A DNA stretch of 64,000 nt from Mesocentrotus franciscanus. Taxonomy: Eukaryota > Echinodermata > Echinoidea > Camarodonta > Strongylocentrotidae. The DNA lies in NCBI GenBank assembly GCA_037976565.1, contig CP137667.1, positions 62,001 to 126,000 on the forward strand, in the 5' to 3' direction. The notes beneath the pieces were generated by a model, which saw only the letters and a list, made by a program, of their open reading frames with translations, did not search any database and had not been told where the DNA came from. Shown piece after piece: positions 46,301-56,133 of the stretch. The stretch's first letter is position 1. Every line of letters begins with the position of its first letter. The translations under genes were made by a program, and so were the position numbers.

Positions 46301-49300
46301 TACCATGTTCATATTTGTTTTCTTAAAAGTGTGTGACTGCATGGAAAGGTATACTGTGTAAGCTTTTTCCAATATTTTATTCTGCATGATACATATATAC
46401 ACCATGTTTCTATATCCTACCCATCTCAATATCCTATAACCAATATACTTTTTCTGATTGCTTTAGATATGAACATCTATCTCGTGGATGGCGCTGCAGG
46501 GTGCCAAAACCTGGACAAGGTTGAGGCATTGAGAGTGGCATCACTGCATAGGTGTGGGCAACCTGCTGTAGACAAGCCGTGCTTGCAGGAGGAGGTTGCT
46601 GTCTGCAGGTCAATTCTATACGATGACAACAACCTTGATGTGGAGGATGAGCCCTGCACTATGACTGCCTCGACAAGACGCAAGTGTTCCTAGCCCTTGG
46701 GAAAATGGCTCCTTCAATGTAAGTCTAAACACTAGAGCTGACATTTTCATCTGACATTTTCATCTAGATAAAATGCTGAATTCATTCAATGTTCTATTTT
46801 TACTTGTAGCGAAGTAGGTTTTTTTAATGAAACGATGAATCGGACATTAAATTAGATTTATGTTCAGCATAAAAACTCATGAACATCACCCAACCCCCAA
46901 TAAAAGGTTATTGTTATATTCAGCCAACTTACATGTACATGACAAAATGGAGTTTAATCAATGATTGATTTGAGATGATCGAGCTTTCAAGAGTGACTGT
47001 TGGAAACATAAATTTTAGCCAAAAAGTTCTAACATTTCTTATATTTTAACTTGAGGGGTCATATTACAATATGGTGAATTATGTAATGCAATGGTGATTG
47101 CAGTGAATGAATTGGAATGTTCAGAATCAAACTGGTTATGAGAGCATATATTATCCATTTCTTTTTTTGTTGTAATTTACAGGCACTGAGGGCTCTCGAG
47201 CCAACTTTCCAGTTGGCTAGTTATTCAAACAGATGCTACAGGAAAGCCACTCTCCTTTTCGATGCAACTAGAGAATCTACTGGAAAGGATTTGAAACAAT
47301 GTGTAAGTAAGCTTTAAATTTTTTTTTTTTTTACACATTTAAATATCATCTTGAGTAATGAAGGAAAGCATTTTTTTTCTTCATAGAATCGAACAAAACT
47401 TGACTTGCGAATGTTCAAAACACCAAATAAATTATAACTTTTGGTAGAAAATGTATATTATTGCTGAGTAATGAGCTATATGAAAAATACAAAAATTGAG
47501 CTGGACTGGATGTCACACATACCACATGTTTTCTGTGCAAATGAGAATTGTGGTTTATTCAGCCGCTATAAGGAGTTTATCAAATCATCACAACCAAAGT
47601 AAATAAAGTAATATAGCGCCACCATTGGCGGATACCCTATTCTGACTGGAGGGGGTTCAATTTCCAGTTCAAAATCTGTGACTGATGCGCAATGGCTGCA
47701 AATAGCGACACGGCTTCCGGTGACTTTTTCTGACTTTTTTTGTTTGTCTCGCAACTTTTGAGACCGAGTTCTAAAAATTAACAATAAAATCAACTTTTTG
47801 CATAGGTACGCTCGTGTACAAAATACTGCTTTTCCTAAATTGCTTTACAACACTGTTAATTGTGCCTTCTAGTCTTTTTGCCTGACCATACTTGTCTTGA
47901 AACTTTTCAAGATACACTTTTGAAACATGAAAAAATCACATATATAAATGAAAACAATAGATACATAAGTAGTTTATGAAACAATAGAATACAAAAGAAT
48001 TGATCGGAAATTTCATTATTTATTATTTCAGTATTGTTGCCTATGCTATTCAGCAACTTTAAAAAGAGATTGAGCTTCATAACTTAATGAAATATTAATG
48101 AATATGTTAAAATAGGTATCTAATTTGCATAAATTATAATAAAGTAACAAATTTGTGATAAAAACAAATCTGTATTGACGTCCTTGCAATATTTCGCATT
48201 AAGCTTGCACTCAAAGTGAGAATAGGGTTAAAGCAATAGTTTTTACATATTCAAATCAAACAATAGATGAATTGGGGATTCTTTGCAGAAGAATTGACTT
48301 TGATTGAAAAAGTTGATAGTTCATATATATGCAAATAAAATTTGTCTTCTGACAGTGAGCAACAATACTTCACGTGCACTAATAACTACTCTTATTATTT
48401 TCATTTGTCTTATTTTATAGTGTTTCATGAAGCTACAAGGACTCTCAGAAGAGGAGCGATATTCACTTCTTCTGGAGGCGACCTTGTCTTTGAATGTTAA
48501 AAGATGAAGGCGGATGCCGATGAACTGAAGGCAATGAAGAGTCTGAAGAGCGTGTTTGCTAAGGGAGTTGGGGCTAAGACGTGGGAAGAGGCGATAGAAA
48601 GATACCCAACCTTCACTTCAGAAGCAGCCCTGGAACCCTATGTTGGTATGCACAAATCATGGCTTCGTATAATGTCTATTGAAGAGAATATTGAGCCCCA
48701 GCAAGATATACAATAATTGCTATCCTGTATCTCCATCAATCCAAATTTTAAAGTTTAGATGAACTAGTAGGGTTGACTATTCTGACTGGGGGTCAATTTG
48801 GCCCCTGCCTCCCCCGTACACAATCCAGGACTGCCACGTAACCGCTACAAATCACAACCTGCCTTTCAATGACTTTATTGTCTCGCAACTTTTGAGACCA
48901 AATTTGCCCCAAAATTGGGACAGTCCATGCTAGAGGTTATGCAACATTACTTAACCACACGTCTAGCCACAATTGACATTTTGCATAGTACGCTTGTGTA
49001 CAAAATACTGCCTTTTCTAAATTGTTCTATAAAACATGTCAAGTTCAAATGTGGGTCAAAGGCAACAGGTCAAAAGGAAAACAGACTTTCCTTGGGATTC
49101 CATTATTGCTAAAGAGTAAACTACCAGAACCCAAAATTCACCTCCTGATCTGCTTATAGGGCCTAAGATGCAGGCAAGACAACGCTTGGCGTTTGCCTTG
49201 TTTAATGATATATTATTGAATGTGTTAAAATAGGAATTTAATTTGCATGAATTATAATAAAGTAATAAATGAGTGATTTTTGTAAAAAACAAACATCAAA

Positions 49301-52300
49301 GCAACATTTCTTTGCATGTGCATTGCTGTCCATGCAAAATTTCCCATCAATCAGACCTTCTGTGGCCAAGATATTGTGGGGAGGGGGTCAAATTGACTGA
49401 GCTCTATGATCAATGTATATGTATTTTTTCAGGTAAAAAGTATACAAAAGGTAACATCCCAGAGGTCTTCCTGGAGCACATCAGCAGGGCCAAGAGAGAC
49501 ATGGACATGAATGCAGACGACATCCCAGCCCTTATGATACAAGAACTAGAAGAGGTATTGTCCCATATTCTTAAGGTTCCAAAGCACTTATTTGTAGGCA
49601 CTTGGTAATTGAAAGAGGTAAACTGAATTTCACATAAAACAAATCTCAAAATTGTGAGTTTAAAATATCTCAAAGTTGTAATATTGTAATCTATAAGGAA
49701 CTCAAGGTTAAGGGATTTACATGGAGAATGATCTTATGCTGATGAAAAATCATTGGTAATTTGTCATTGATAACAAAAAAACAATTATATTCATGGCATA
49801 GAAATTGCAATTTTCCCACAAGTCATATATTACGTACAATGGCACTGTCGCCCAGACGACTGGCATGGAAAAGTGCACCCACATGCTATTTCATCCTATT
49901 TTCAAATTTGATTTTTCTATTTTGATTCAACATAGCAAATGTTAAGCTGCAGATAATTATGAAAAGGGTATAAATAAAAAAAAACAGTTTCCAGAACTTT
50001 GCATTGTGTATATTATCTGGGCTCAACATATTAGAATTATAGTTAATTTGTATGTTCTTTCCTTTTATTTGAATTTCTGATATTACAGGATATCCAGTTA
50101 TCCTCAACACCATCGGCTACTACCAGAATCTTCCTGACAAAGGACATCACAGCGATATCCAAAGTGGTCAGCCAACATACCCGACACGATGTGCATATAT
50201 TGCATATTGTCCAGTCCCCAGTAGGAGATATTCAAGGTAACTATGCATGTTCCATGTCTTTTATTAAATATCTTATGAAGCTGACTGTTATTTCGGTATT
50301 CAAAGCAACATAACAAACGTTTTTGTGGTTGTGTAATAATGAGATAGCTGCAGTGTGTGTTAAAAAATATAAATTATTAAGAAAGAATGTTACCGTATAA
50401 CTTCCAGTGTGTTAGATTGGCTGCTCGATCTGAATGAAAATTCTTTCTTAAGAAATCCTCCTATGAAGCTCAACATTCATATAAATTTTTGTTTATATCA
50501 CTTGGATTTTAAATATAATCTTGAGTTCTGGTAATGACAGAAATTAATTTCTGACAGAATCCAATGACATTTACAATGAATGTTCAAAACTTCAAAAATA
50601 ATGATTACTGAATGCTTTTGGGGAAAAACATATAATAGCTGACTAATGCTGAACAAATGAAGATAAGATGCTTGCCATGTGATCTCAAACACATTACCTC
50701 CAAAGCAAGCTAATTATATTAATTAGACAACTGCGGAGTAATTGTGAAACAAATGCATTTCTAATGTCTGGGTTTTATTCCTAAAGAAAAAGGTGCATTC
50801 AGAACTCAAAAATCACATTGTATCTGTTTGAAAAGAAATTGTGCCTCATGTGAAAAATCACATGTATGTATATTCGTTTTACTTCTATAGGAAATTAAGG
50901 CTTATTCATACTGTTCTAAGTAGCCATATAAAATGTGCATATATATTTTATCAACAGATGTCAACCATAATGTCTGTATGCAGTATGGTATTGTCGAGTC
51001 TAGGAGGAGGGGTGCTGGCACTAGCCAACTCTACATGCCATCAAGATCAGACTTCTACAAATATGCAGTGGAGCATTTCACTTCTATTGATGAAGTGGTT
51101 CTTGACGTTGGAGACGGTAAGACATTTTATCTATATACAGATCCAATTAAATTATGATACAGTTTTAGAATAAATGGGTAGATTAAATATATAGAGATAC
51201 CAATAAAGCAACATGAATACAAAAATAAAATAAAATGTAAGGAAAGGAAAGTTGTGAAATAACGTCCAAATTGTGTAAATTCAAATTGGCTTTTTCAATT
51301 CAAGTATATTTACCTATTTTTCACTATCCATAAATTCTAGACGCATAATAACTGACATTAATAGCATCAAAGTTGCCCAGTGTTGCACAACAAAGATTTT
51401 AGTCACGAGATTTGGGGTCGTGCAAAATCATGGTCAATATCAATAAGCAACCCTGTGCCTTGTCGGAAATTTGTGTTAACCCTAACTTTACCGAAAGGTC
51501 TCAGATGGCGCCCCCAGACAAATTTTGTTGTCAAACCCATTGCATTTTCAGCAATAGCTAGCGCTTCATGATTTTTTTCAAGTGTTATAAATCTTATGAC
51601 ACTGAGGTGTTGAAAATCAGACCTTTCATGATAAAAGGTCGAGCCGATTTTTTTTTTTTTTTTTTTTCTTCCAGTTTTCCAGTAGAATGCAAAAAAAAAA
51701 AATGTTCATAAAACATTGAAATACATAAGAATTGAAAAATATGCAAAAAAAAGGCATATAAAAACTGTTTGAGAAGAAATGAACTGTGTAAAAGCTTAAA
51801 GACTTGAGATGACATTGTGAGCATATAATTTAAAAAAAATCCAAGTCAAGAGAGATATAGAGAGCTTTATATCTTCTCAAAACTCTGAAACCAAAAACAA
51901 TTTGGAATGAAACATTTTAGATAGGTTACAAACAGAGATTTTTATATATATTCTCACCAGGAGAGAAATTAAACGGTGGTTATTAGAACCGATCGTTAGA
52001 TATATTGTTTTTAAACAATGGCTCACATATTCACTATTTAAAAATACTTTCCATAGATATTACAATTTGAGACATTCAGATTGGTCTATTTAAACTATAA
52101 CTCATATGTGTATACCATTTTCGAGAAATAAAATCAGATTTTAAAAATTCTAACAAGAAAATTGAAACGTCAGTGCCAAATTTGGTTACTTAAGGGTAGG
52201 CTCTGAGGCCCCCTCAGTCTTACAAATTTCAAAATAGCCCCATTCAGTAAGGGTTTATGCTTTTTTTTTTTTTTTTTTATTGATAATGTAAAAGTATTAT

Positions 52301-52785
52301 TTTAGTAAGACAACCAAAAATTTAAAAAGGGGTTTATCATTTAAGTAGAAATGTATTGATAAAGAGATGTTGAGCAAATTTAACTCGAAAACCAGCTTTG
52401 AAAATCAAAGACAGACTGAACTTTACTAAAGCATTCCATATTGAACTTACCAAAGTAAAATACAAAAATGAACAATATGTAATGCATTTGGTATGGAATT
52501 AGGTGCTCGTTTGCTGTGGTTAAAGCCCTTTACCTAGTGTTGCGTCTAATAACTTGGTTCTTCACAAGCTTCACCAGACAAACAAAATTAAATATTCTTT
52601 TCTCTATTATATTTTCAGGACTGCTGGCAAGGGTTGCAGCAGAATGTGGACGAAATGGGAGGATGGTAGAGGAGACAACACTGTCCAGCACAGAAATAGA
52701 GGCCATGATGGGTGCTGCAGACTCGGAGGAGATTCTAGATGCAGATCTAGTATTAAGCATGGACCAGACGTGTTCTATACCTTAG
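37165..52785 (+). CDS. Gene 2: uncharacterised spliced gene (10 exons), possible methyltransferase-like end
   Basis: Ten GT-AG exons give about 620 codons once small frame errors are ignored. I do not recognise the family. The N-terminus (MWWLERKQNQLFLIVNGRRA) is compact; exon 2 adds a segment ending VLSVMAIVNDDMIYSFPSSE, then a Ser/Arg/Lys-rich linker (SSSGSSSDGTPPERKRRN) that could carry a nuclear signal. Exons 5-7 are helical and charged. Exons 9-10 encode SIDEVVLDVGDG and LLARVAAECGRNGRMVEE, similar in pattern to a SAM-methyltransferase motif I strand-loop-helix (weak inference; no catalytic motif was recognised). About eight single-base losses, mostly in exons 3 and 4, are needed for one open frame. 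It is divergent from gene 1, and both point towards the inverted satellites. Confidence 0.6.
37709..38250. mobile_element. Intact palindromic fold-back element with 9-bp target duplication
   Basis: The 542-bp element is a nearly perfect palindrome. It starts TAGACCGAATTTTCCGTCTC and ends with the reverse complement, turning over near 37990 (CCATGTTTGATGGATTC). GGTTTGGTT at 37700-37708 and 38251-38259 is an exact 9-bp direct repeat, typical of Mutator-like elements. Related damaged copies are at 942-1356 and 4565-5095. It lies in gene 2 intron 1 and encodes no protein. Confidence 0.85.
40130..40622. mobile_element. TTAA-type MITE with ~190-bp inverted ends
   Basis: Ends AGGGGAAGTCCACCCTGAA and TTCAGGGTGGACTTCCCC are inverted and flanked by TTAA (40126-40129 and 40623-40626). 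The inverted similarity continues inward (TTACAGTACACAACGTATAGG against its complement). Noncoding; piggyBac/Kolobok-like mobilisation is inferred from TTAA. Confidence 0.8.
40627..40996. mobile_element. MITE, family E4, copy b
   Basis: AAAAGACCAGTAATGG at the left and CCAATACTGGTCTTTACC at the right are inverted ends. The body is a diverged copy of 28432-28815. It abuts the preceding MITE and shares its TTAA. Confidence 0.65.
41143..41275. mobile_element. hAT-like MITE inserted in a tandem repeat
   Basis: CAGGGGCCGCGGAGCG at the left and CGGCTCGCGGCCCTG at the right are inverted. CCATT is duplicated on both sides (41138-41142 and 41276-41280), and the neighbouring tandem units show the uninterrupted target TTTCCATTCGATA-like sequence. 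Confidence 0.7.
42000..43735. other. Gene 2 intron 1, no recognised features
   Basis: Several small plus-strand ORFs (42076, 42988, 43031) are AT-rich, Phe/Lys-biased and lack splice support. No repeats shared with the window were found. Confidence 0.4.
43780..44310 (+). repeat. Four tandem ~155-bp repeats
   Basis: Units begin near AATCTTGTGGATCGAACTAC and contain TCATGAAACTYGGCACACATATTGGTCT, described here by its parts, and GTGCGTTGCCATGG. Unit 2 differs from unit 1 by a 12-bp palindromic insertion at 43977-43988. ORFs in the array are repeat by-products. Confidence 0.8.
44533..44817 (+). CDS. Gene 2 exon 2
   Basis: Acceptor TTTCTACACAG, donor CAAG|GTTAGT. The open frame encodes LPNECHKHGKDFAENSLTDV and then the Ser-rich basic linker. 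Joining to exon 1 requires one extra base at or near the junction. The first Met of the ORF (44541 region) is not the translation start. Confidence 0.65.
45422..45564. mobile_element. 143-bp MITE with 35-bp perfect inverted ends
   Basis: It starts CAGGGCCCGTTGCATAAAGA and ends with the reverse complement, with CAGGG...CCCTG outer ends as in hAT elements. An inner repeat GGTAACTACCAT is also inverted. It sits in gene 2 intron 2 and is noncoding. Confidence 0.85.
45688..45920 (+). CDS. Gene 2 exon 3 (frame-disrupted)
   Basis: The best reading enters as GISEISLKN, passes to EPEKDLQRPRTRKEVMEAKQ and ends RVCYALAAKDLVDDE, which needs two single-base losses. All three plus frames are partly open, so the exact protein is uncertain. 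Acceptor CTTTACATGTAG; donor AAAG|GTATTT. Confidence 0.5.
46467..46718 (+). CDS. Gene 2 exon 4 (frame-disrupted)
   Basis: It starts in frame with exon 3 as RYEHLSRGW, continues in another frame as NLDKVEALRVASLHRCGQPA with a Cys-containing segment, and ends HYDCLDKTQVFLALGKMAPS. Small losses explain each switch; a donor CAATG|GTAAGT with one G missing would give the phase needed by exon 5. Confidence 0.5.
47183..47302 (+). CDS. Gene 2 exon 5
   Basis: Exactly 40 codons, phase 0-0, acceptor TTGTAATTTACAG and donor TGT|GTAAGT. It encodes ALRALEPTFQLASYSNRCYR and a charged tail ending DLKQC. No frameshift. Confidence 0.65.
47570..49420. repeat. Two diverged copies of an intronic repeat around exon 6
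   Basis: The segments at about 47570-48330 and 48770-49420 share, in order, TATTCTGACTGG, TTGTCTCGCAACTTTTGAGA, CGCTYGTGTACAAAATACTG and AATTTGCATRAATTATAATA. They flank exon 6 (48421-48645) on both sides. The repeat has no visible coding or transposon ends. Confidence 0.65.
48421..48645 (+). CDS. Gene 2 exon 6
   Basis: It opens CFMKLQGLSEEERYSLLLEA and, after a lost A in an A-run near 48500-48507, continues MKADADELKAMKSLKSVFAK and WEEAIERYPTF. Acceptor TATTTTATAG, donor GTTG|GTATGC. The frameshift at a homopolymer is typical of consensus error. Confidence 0.65.
49433..49554 (+). CDS. Gene 2 exon 7
   Basis: 122 bp, phase 1 to 0, encoding YTKGNIPEVFLEHISRAKRD and DDIPALMIQELEE. Acceptor TATTTTTTCAG; donor GAG|GTATTG. 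Intact. Confidence 0.7.
50089..50236 (+). CDS. Gene 2 exon 8
   Basis: 148 bp, phase 0 to 1. The frame joined to exon 7 reads TTRIFLTKDITAISKVVSQH and VHILHIVQSPVGDIQ. A second plus frame and one minus frame are also open but do not fit the neighbours' phases. Confidence 0.65.
50958..51116 (+). CDS. Gene 2 exon 9
   Basis: 159 bp, phase 1-1. It encodes VNHNVCMQYGIVESRRRGAG, SDFYKYAVEHFTSIDEVVLD and VGDG. Acceptor TTTATCAACAG; donor GACG|GTAAGA. The end resembles strand 1 and glycine loop of class I methyltransferases. Confidence 0.7.
52619..52785 (+). CDS. Gene 2 exon 10 (last)
   Basis: 167 bp from acceptor ATTATATTTTCAG to a TAG stop. It encodes LLARVAAECGRNGRMVEETT and an acidic tail, ending DQTCSIP. 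The tail is conserved-looking but unrecognised. Confidence 0.7.
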
Positions 52786-52960
52786 TGCATTTTGTTTCTC
52801 TCATTTCCTCACCTCGATCACTACCTCATTTAGTTCTGAAAAATCTTGTTAAGATATGTGACAAACTAACGTTTTTATGTAAATATTTTTATACAGATAT
52901 GGCTGGTAGGGTGTTTATATATCATTCTTTTGGCGCTGGAGTTGTATTTTCATGAGGGAA

Positions 52961-52966
52961 AATAAA
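52961..52966 (+). promoter_or_regulatory. Putative polyadenylation signal of gene 2
   Basis: AATAAA about 176 bases after the gene 2 stop codon. No other close hexamer was seen between stop and this site. Confidence 0.45.
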
Positions 52967-53374
52967 ACTCCTTTAGGTAGGCTAAAGAATATGTATTACA
53001 TACATAACAGGAAATATCTATTATAATATTAGATAACCTTGATTAAGACCAAGTCATGGTTTTTACATGAAAGTCTGAACACGAACAGTTTAATAGAGTC
53101 TGATCTACAGTAGATATCCATTGTCTTCGCCTTTCTTCTCTGTGCTTAGCTGTTATTAACGAATATTGTTGATACATGAATACATTGTCTTAGCTCAAGC
53201 GCGTATGCTCCTACTGTTATCGTTGACCAGCTGGTCAATATAACCATCCAGATGACCGGGCGTGAACTGTTAACAATAAATTGCAGTCCCCATATCACTT
53301 GACATGCTGTGGACCAATCACACCTTAGCAACTCTCTGAGCTATCTAATACAAGTATTTAAGTCTATGTGTAGA

Positions 53375-53612
53375 TGTGTTTTTAGTTTAGTAGATAGGTG
53401 GCTGGACTACCGATCATTAGGTACATGTATGTGGTTCAAATCTCGGCCACTTCACTAAGGTCTAGCTTTGGCAAGACCTTAACATACATTTACTACACTC
53501 AAACTATGTTGTACCAAAATATGTAGCCTAGTTAAGGTCAGGTAACATACATGCAGGAGCACCTTGCTATATAGATGAGCGCTATACTAGAGTGCAATAT
53601 TATTATTATTAT
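53375..53612 (+). mobile_element. tRNA-derived SINE
   Basis: An A-box-like TAGTAGATAGG (53388-53398) and a B-box-like GGTTCAAATCT (53433-53443) are spaced as in a tRNA promoter. The body ends GCGCTATACTAGAGTGCAAT followed by an (ATT)n tail at 53598-53612. The head does not fold as a functional tRNA, so it is a SINE. It lies downstream of gene 2. Confidence 0.7.
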
Positions 53613-54695
53613 CTTTTATTAGAGCATATTTTTGTCTTGCCAAGTGAACTTGATTACTTTGAAGGTAATTTCAAAGGCACAGGGTTGGTGAACGTGACTC
53701 GTCACCTTATTTATTTTTCTAAAGCATCAACACAAAAACCCACATATTATTATTTTATCAAGGATAAAAACTCGGGTCACAACTATTGGGCCCTTGATTT
53801 TGTTACCATCTTGTCAAAATGAAACACTCGATCTAACTCATTTCCAAGCATCAGAAGACGGTTGTTGATATCAATGATGTAGTTGGAAGATCATATACTT
53901 CAAAGTTATAATCAAGGAATTATCAGAGCTGGAGTCCAAACTGAGGATAATTTATGCAAACATCTGGCAGATTCCAAAGGATAGTCAATAGAATTATTAA
54001 ACTGCCTTGGTTCTTTGATATTTGATGCGCGATGCCACCAAAGTAAAAGAAAACATTTTAGAGAGGATGTGAACTTTGTGGGTTTTTGTTTGCACAGTTG
54101 ATTTATTATATCAATAAACATAGAAAACAAATAGGCAATTGTTTAGTAATTATGTACGATGCCACTCTGAAAATCCCATTCCTCAACAAGCAAGATTTCT
54201 TGAGATATTGCCTTAAGAGTGTAATAAATATGTACTGCTTCAAGTACAATATTGATCCCTTGCTGATTGCTTTTCTGATTTTCATATTTTATATGGTACT
54301 ATCAAGAAAATATTTCTATTAAATTAAATCAACCAGAGTAAAGTCCACATGTGTCCACTCATGGAATTAGCAACTTTAAATCTTGTATTTTTGGACGTGT
54401 ATCTGTTTGCTTACACCTGGTTATACCATTCATGAGCACTTTCTGTGTAACCAATTATCATTATATTGAATACCTTTAATTGCATATGTGCATCCTCTGT
54501 AGCAATACTGGCCGGGTGTTTCATCGTTAGTTCTTTTGAATCAATGTGCATGTATTCGGAGCGCATATATATTTGTCGTGGTTGTTGTGGCATTGAGCCT
54601 ACTTCAGAGGAAATTGTTAAGCTTTTACTCCAGCTGTAATTACTCCTTGTTATTATATTAAAGTTTCACATCACTTTAAGAGGGTCAATTTGTAG
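53613..54695. other. Gene-free stretch before the right satellite
   Basis: No exon or repeat was recognised; small ORFs at 53592, 53912 and 54086 lack support. Confidence 0.4.
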
Positions 54696-55128
54696 GATCA
54701 CTGTAAGTTTATACGTATGTTTATATGTATAAGTTTATACATGGCACGCACCCTCCAAATCCATGTATAAACTTATACGTTTTGGATGGTCAGTACGATG
54801 TATAAATTTATACGTTTTGGATGGTCTGTACGATGTATAAATTTAAAAGTTTTGATGGTCTGTACGATGTATAAATTTATACGTTTTGGATGGTCTGTAC
54901 GATGTATAAATTTATACGTTTTGATGGTCTGTACGATGTATAAATTTATACGTTTTGGATGGTCAGTACGATGTATAAACTTATACGTTTTGGATGGTCT
55001 GTACGATGTATAAATTTATACGTTTTGGATGGTCTGTACGATGTATAAATTTATACGTTTTGGATGGTCTGTACGATGTATAAACTTATACGTTTTAAAG
55101 GGTCCATGTCATGTATAAAGTTATACGT
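54696..55128 (-). repeat. 35-bp satellite array, about 10 units, inverted relative to 13539-14605
   Basis: Head-to-tail 35-bp units contain ATGTATAARTTTATACG and TTTTGGATGGTC. Read on the minus strand the core is CGTATAAATTTATACAT, the same 17-bp core as the left array, with similar AAA(A/G)C in front of it. The left edge (54725-54750) carries TATAAGTTTATACATGGCAC, identical to variant units of the left array. Confidence 0.85.
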
Positions 55129-55596
55129 CAGAACAAACAGCATGATATACATTTGTATATTTTGCAAGTTGTGTTATTTATAAAAGTGATTGACAACCTA
55201 TTTTGTGTAAATAATTATTTATTTGTTATCAGTGCATTTATTTGTATTGCCAAATAAAGAAACATGGATTACATTTCAACTGCAAAAAGCATCATTAATT
55301 AATTATTTAAGTGTATTGTGTTAATGTTTGTATAAATGCGATGTCTTTCTACTACTGCATGAGAAAGAGAGAATTTACTTTTAGTGATTTCATAAATACT
55401 TTAATGAGGAAAGCGAAGGAGTGAAAATGAGAAAGTTAAATATACAGCGAAAATGTCATATAAAGTGTGATGGAGGTGATAGTTGGCTATACCATGAGAA
55501 AAGCAAAGCAGTGGAGGCTATAAGCCCTATAAATGAGAGAGTTCTCAAATTATAAGGATTTGGCATGTAATTTGATTTGAATCTGGATTACCCAAG
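55129..55596. other. AT-rich spacer between satellite and inverted repeat
   Basis: No gene was found and no similarity to the left spacer. A repeated GAGAAAGYGAAGGAGTG-like word occurs around 55407 and 55495. Confidence 0.4.
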
Positions 55597-55620
55597 TCCA
55601 GATTGGAATAAATTATTGTT
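55597..55620 (-). repeat. Right arm of the 24-bp inverted repeat
   Basis: GTCCAGATTGGAATAAATTA and four more bases form the exact reverse complement of 13107-13130. A further 13 known bases follow before the gap. The sequence also contains AATAAA, so an alternative reading is the 3' tail of a dispersed retroelement. Confidence 0.6.
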
Positions 55621-55633
55621 AGTAACTGCCTTT

Positions 55634-56133
55634 NNNNNNNNNNNNNNNNNNNNNNNNNNNNNNNNNNNNNNNNNNNNNNNNNNNNNNNNNNNNNNNNNNN
55701 NNNNNNNNNNNNNNNNNNNNNNNNNNNNNNNNNNNNNNNNNNNNNNNNNNNNNNNNNNNNNNNNNNNNNNNNNNNNNNNNNNNNNNNNNNNNNNNNNNNN
55801 NNNNNNNNNNNNNNNNNNNNNNNNNNNNNNNNNNNNNNNNNNNNNNNNNNNNNNNNNNNNNNNNNNNNNNNNNNNNNNNNNNNNNNNNNNNNNNNNNNNN
55901 NNNNNNNNNNNNNNNNNNNNNNNNNNNNNNNNNNNNNNNNNNNNNNNNNNNNNNNNNNNNNNNNNNNNNNNNNNNNNNNNNNNNNNNNNNNNNNNNNNNN
56001 NNNNNNNNNNNNNNNNNNNNNNNNNNNNNNNNNNNNNNNNNNNNNNNNNNNNNNNNNNNNNNNNNNNNNNNNNNNNNNNNNNNNNNNNNNNNNNNNNNNN
56101 NNNNNNNNNNNNNNNNNNNNNNNNNNNNNNNNN
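55634..56133. other. Assembly gap (500 N)
   Basis: A second 500-N placeholder. ORFs spanning it are artefacts. It begins just outside the right inverted-repeat arm, mirroring the first gap. Confidence 0.99.

Noticed and set aside
50093..50236. Alternative frame YPVILNTIGYYQNLPDKGHH in gene 2 exon 8
   Set aside because: It is open but does not match the phase left by exon 7 and entered by exon 9.
53388..53443. tRNA gene
   Set aside because: A- and B-box-like motifs are present, but there is no cloverleaf pairing and an (ATT)n SINE tail follows.
54786..55013. ORF of repeated MYKFIRFGWSVRCINL-type sequence
   Set aside because: It lies wholly in the 35-bp satellite, whose period is not a multiple of three; openness is by chance.
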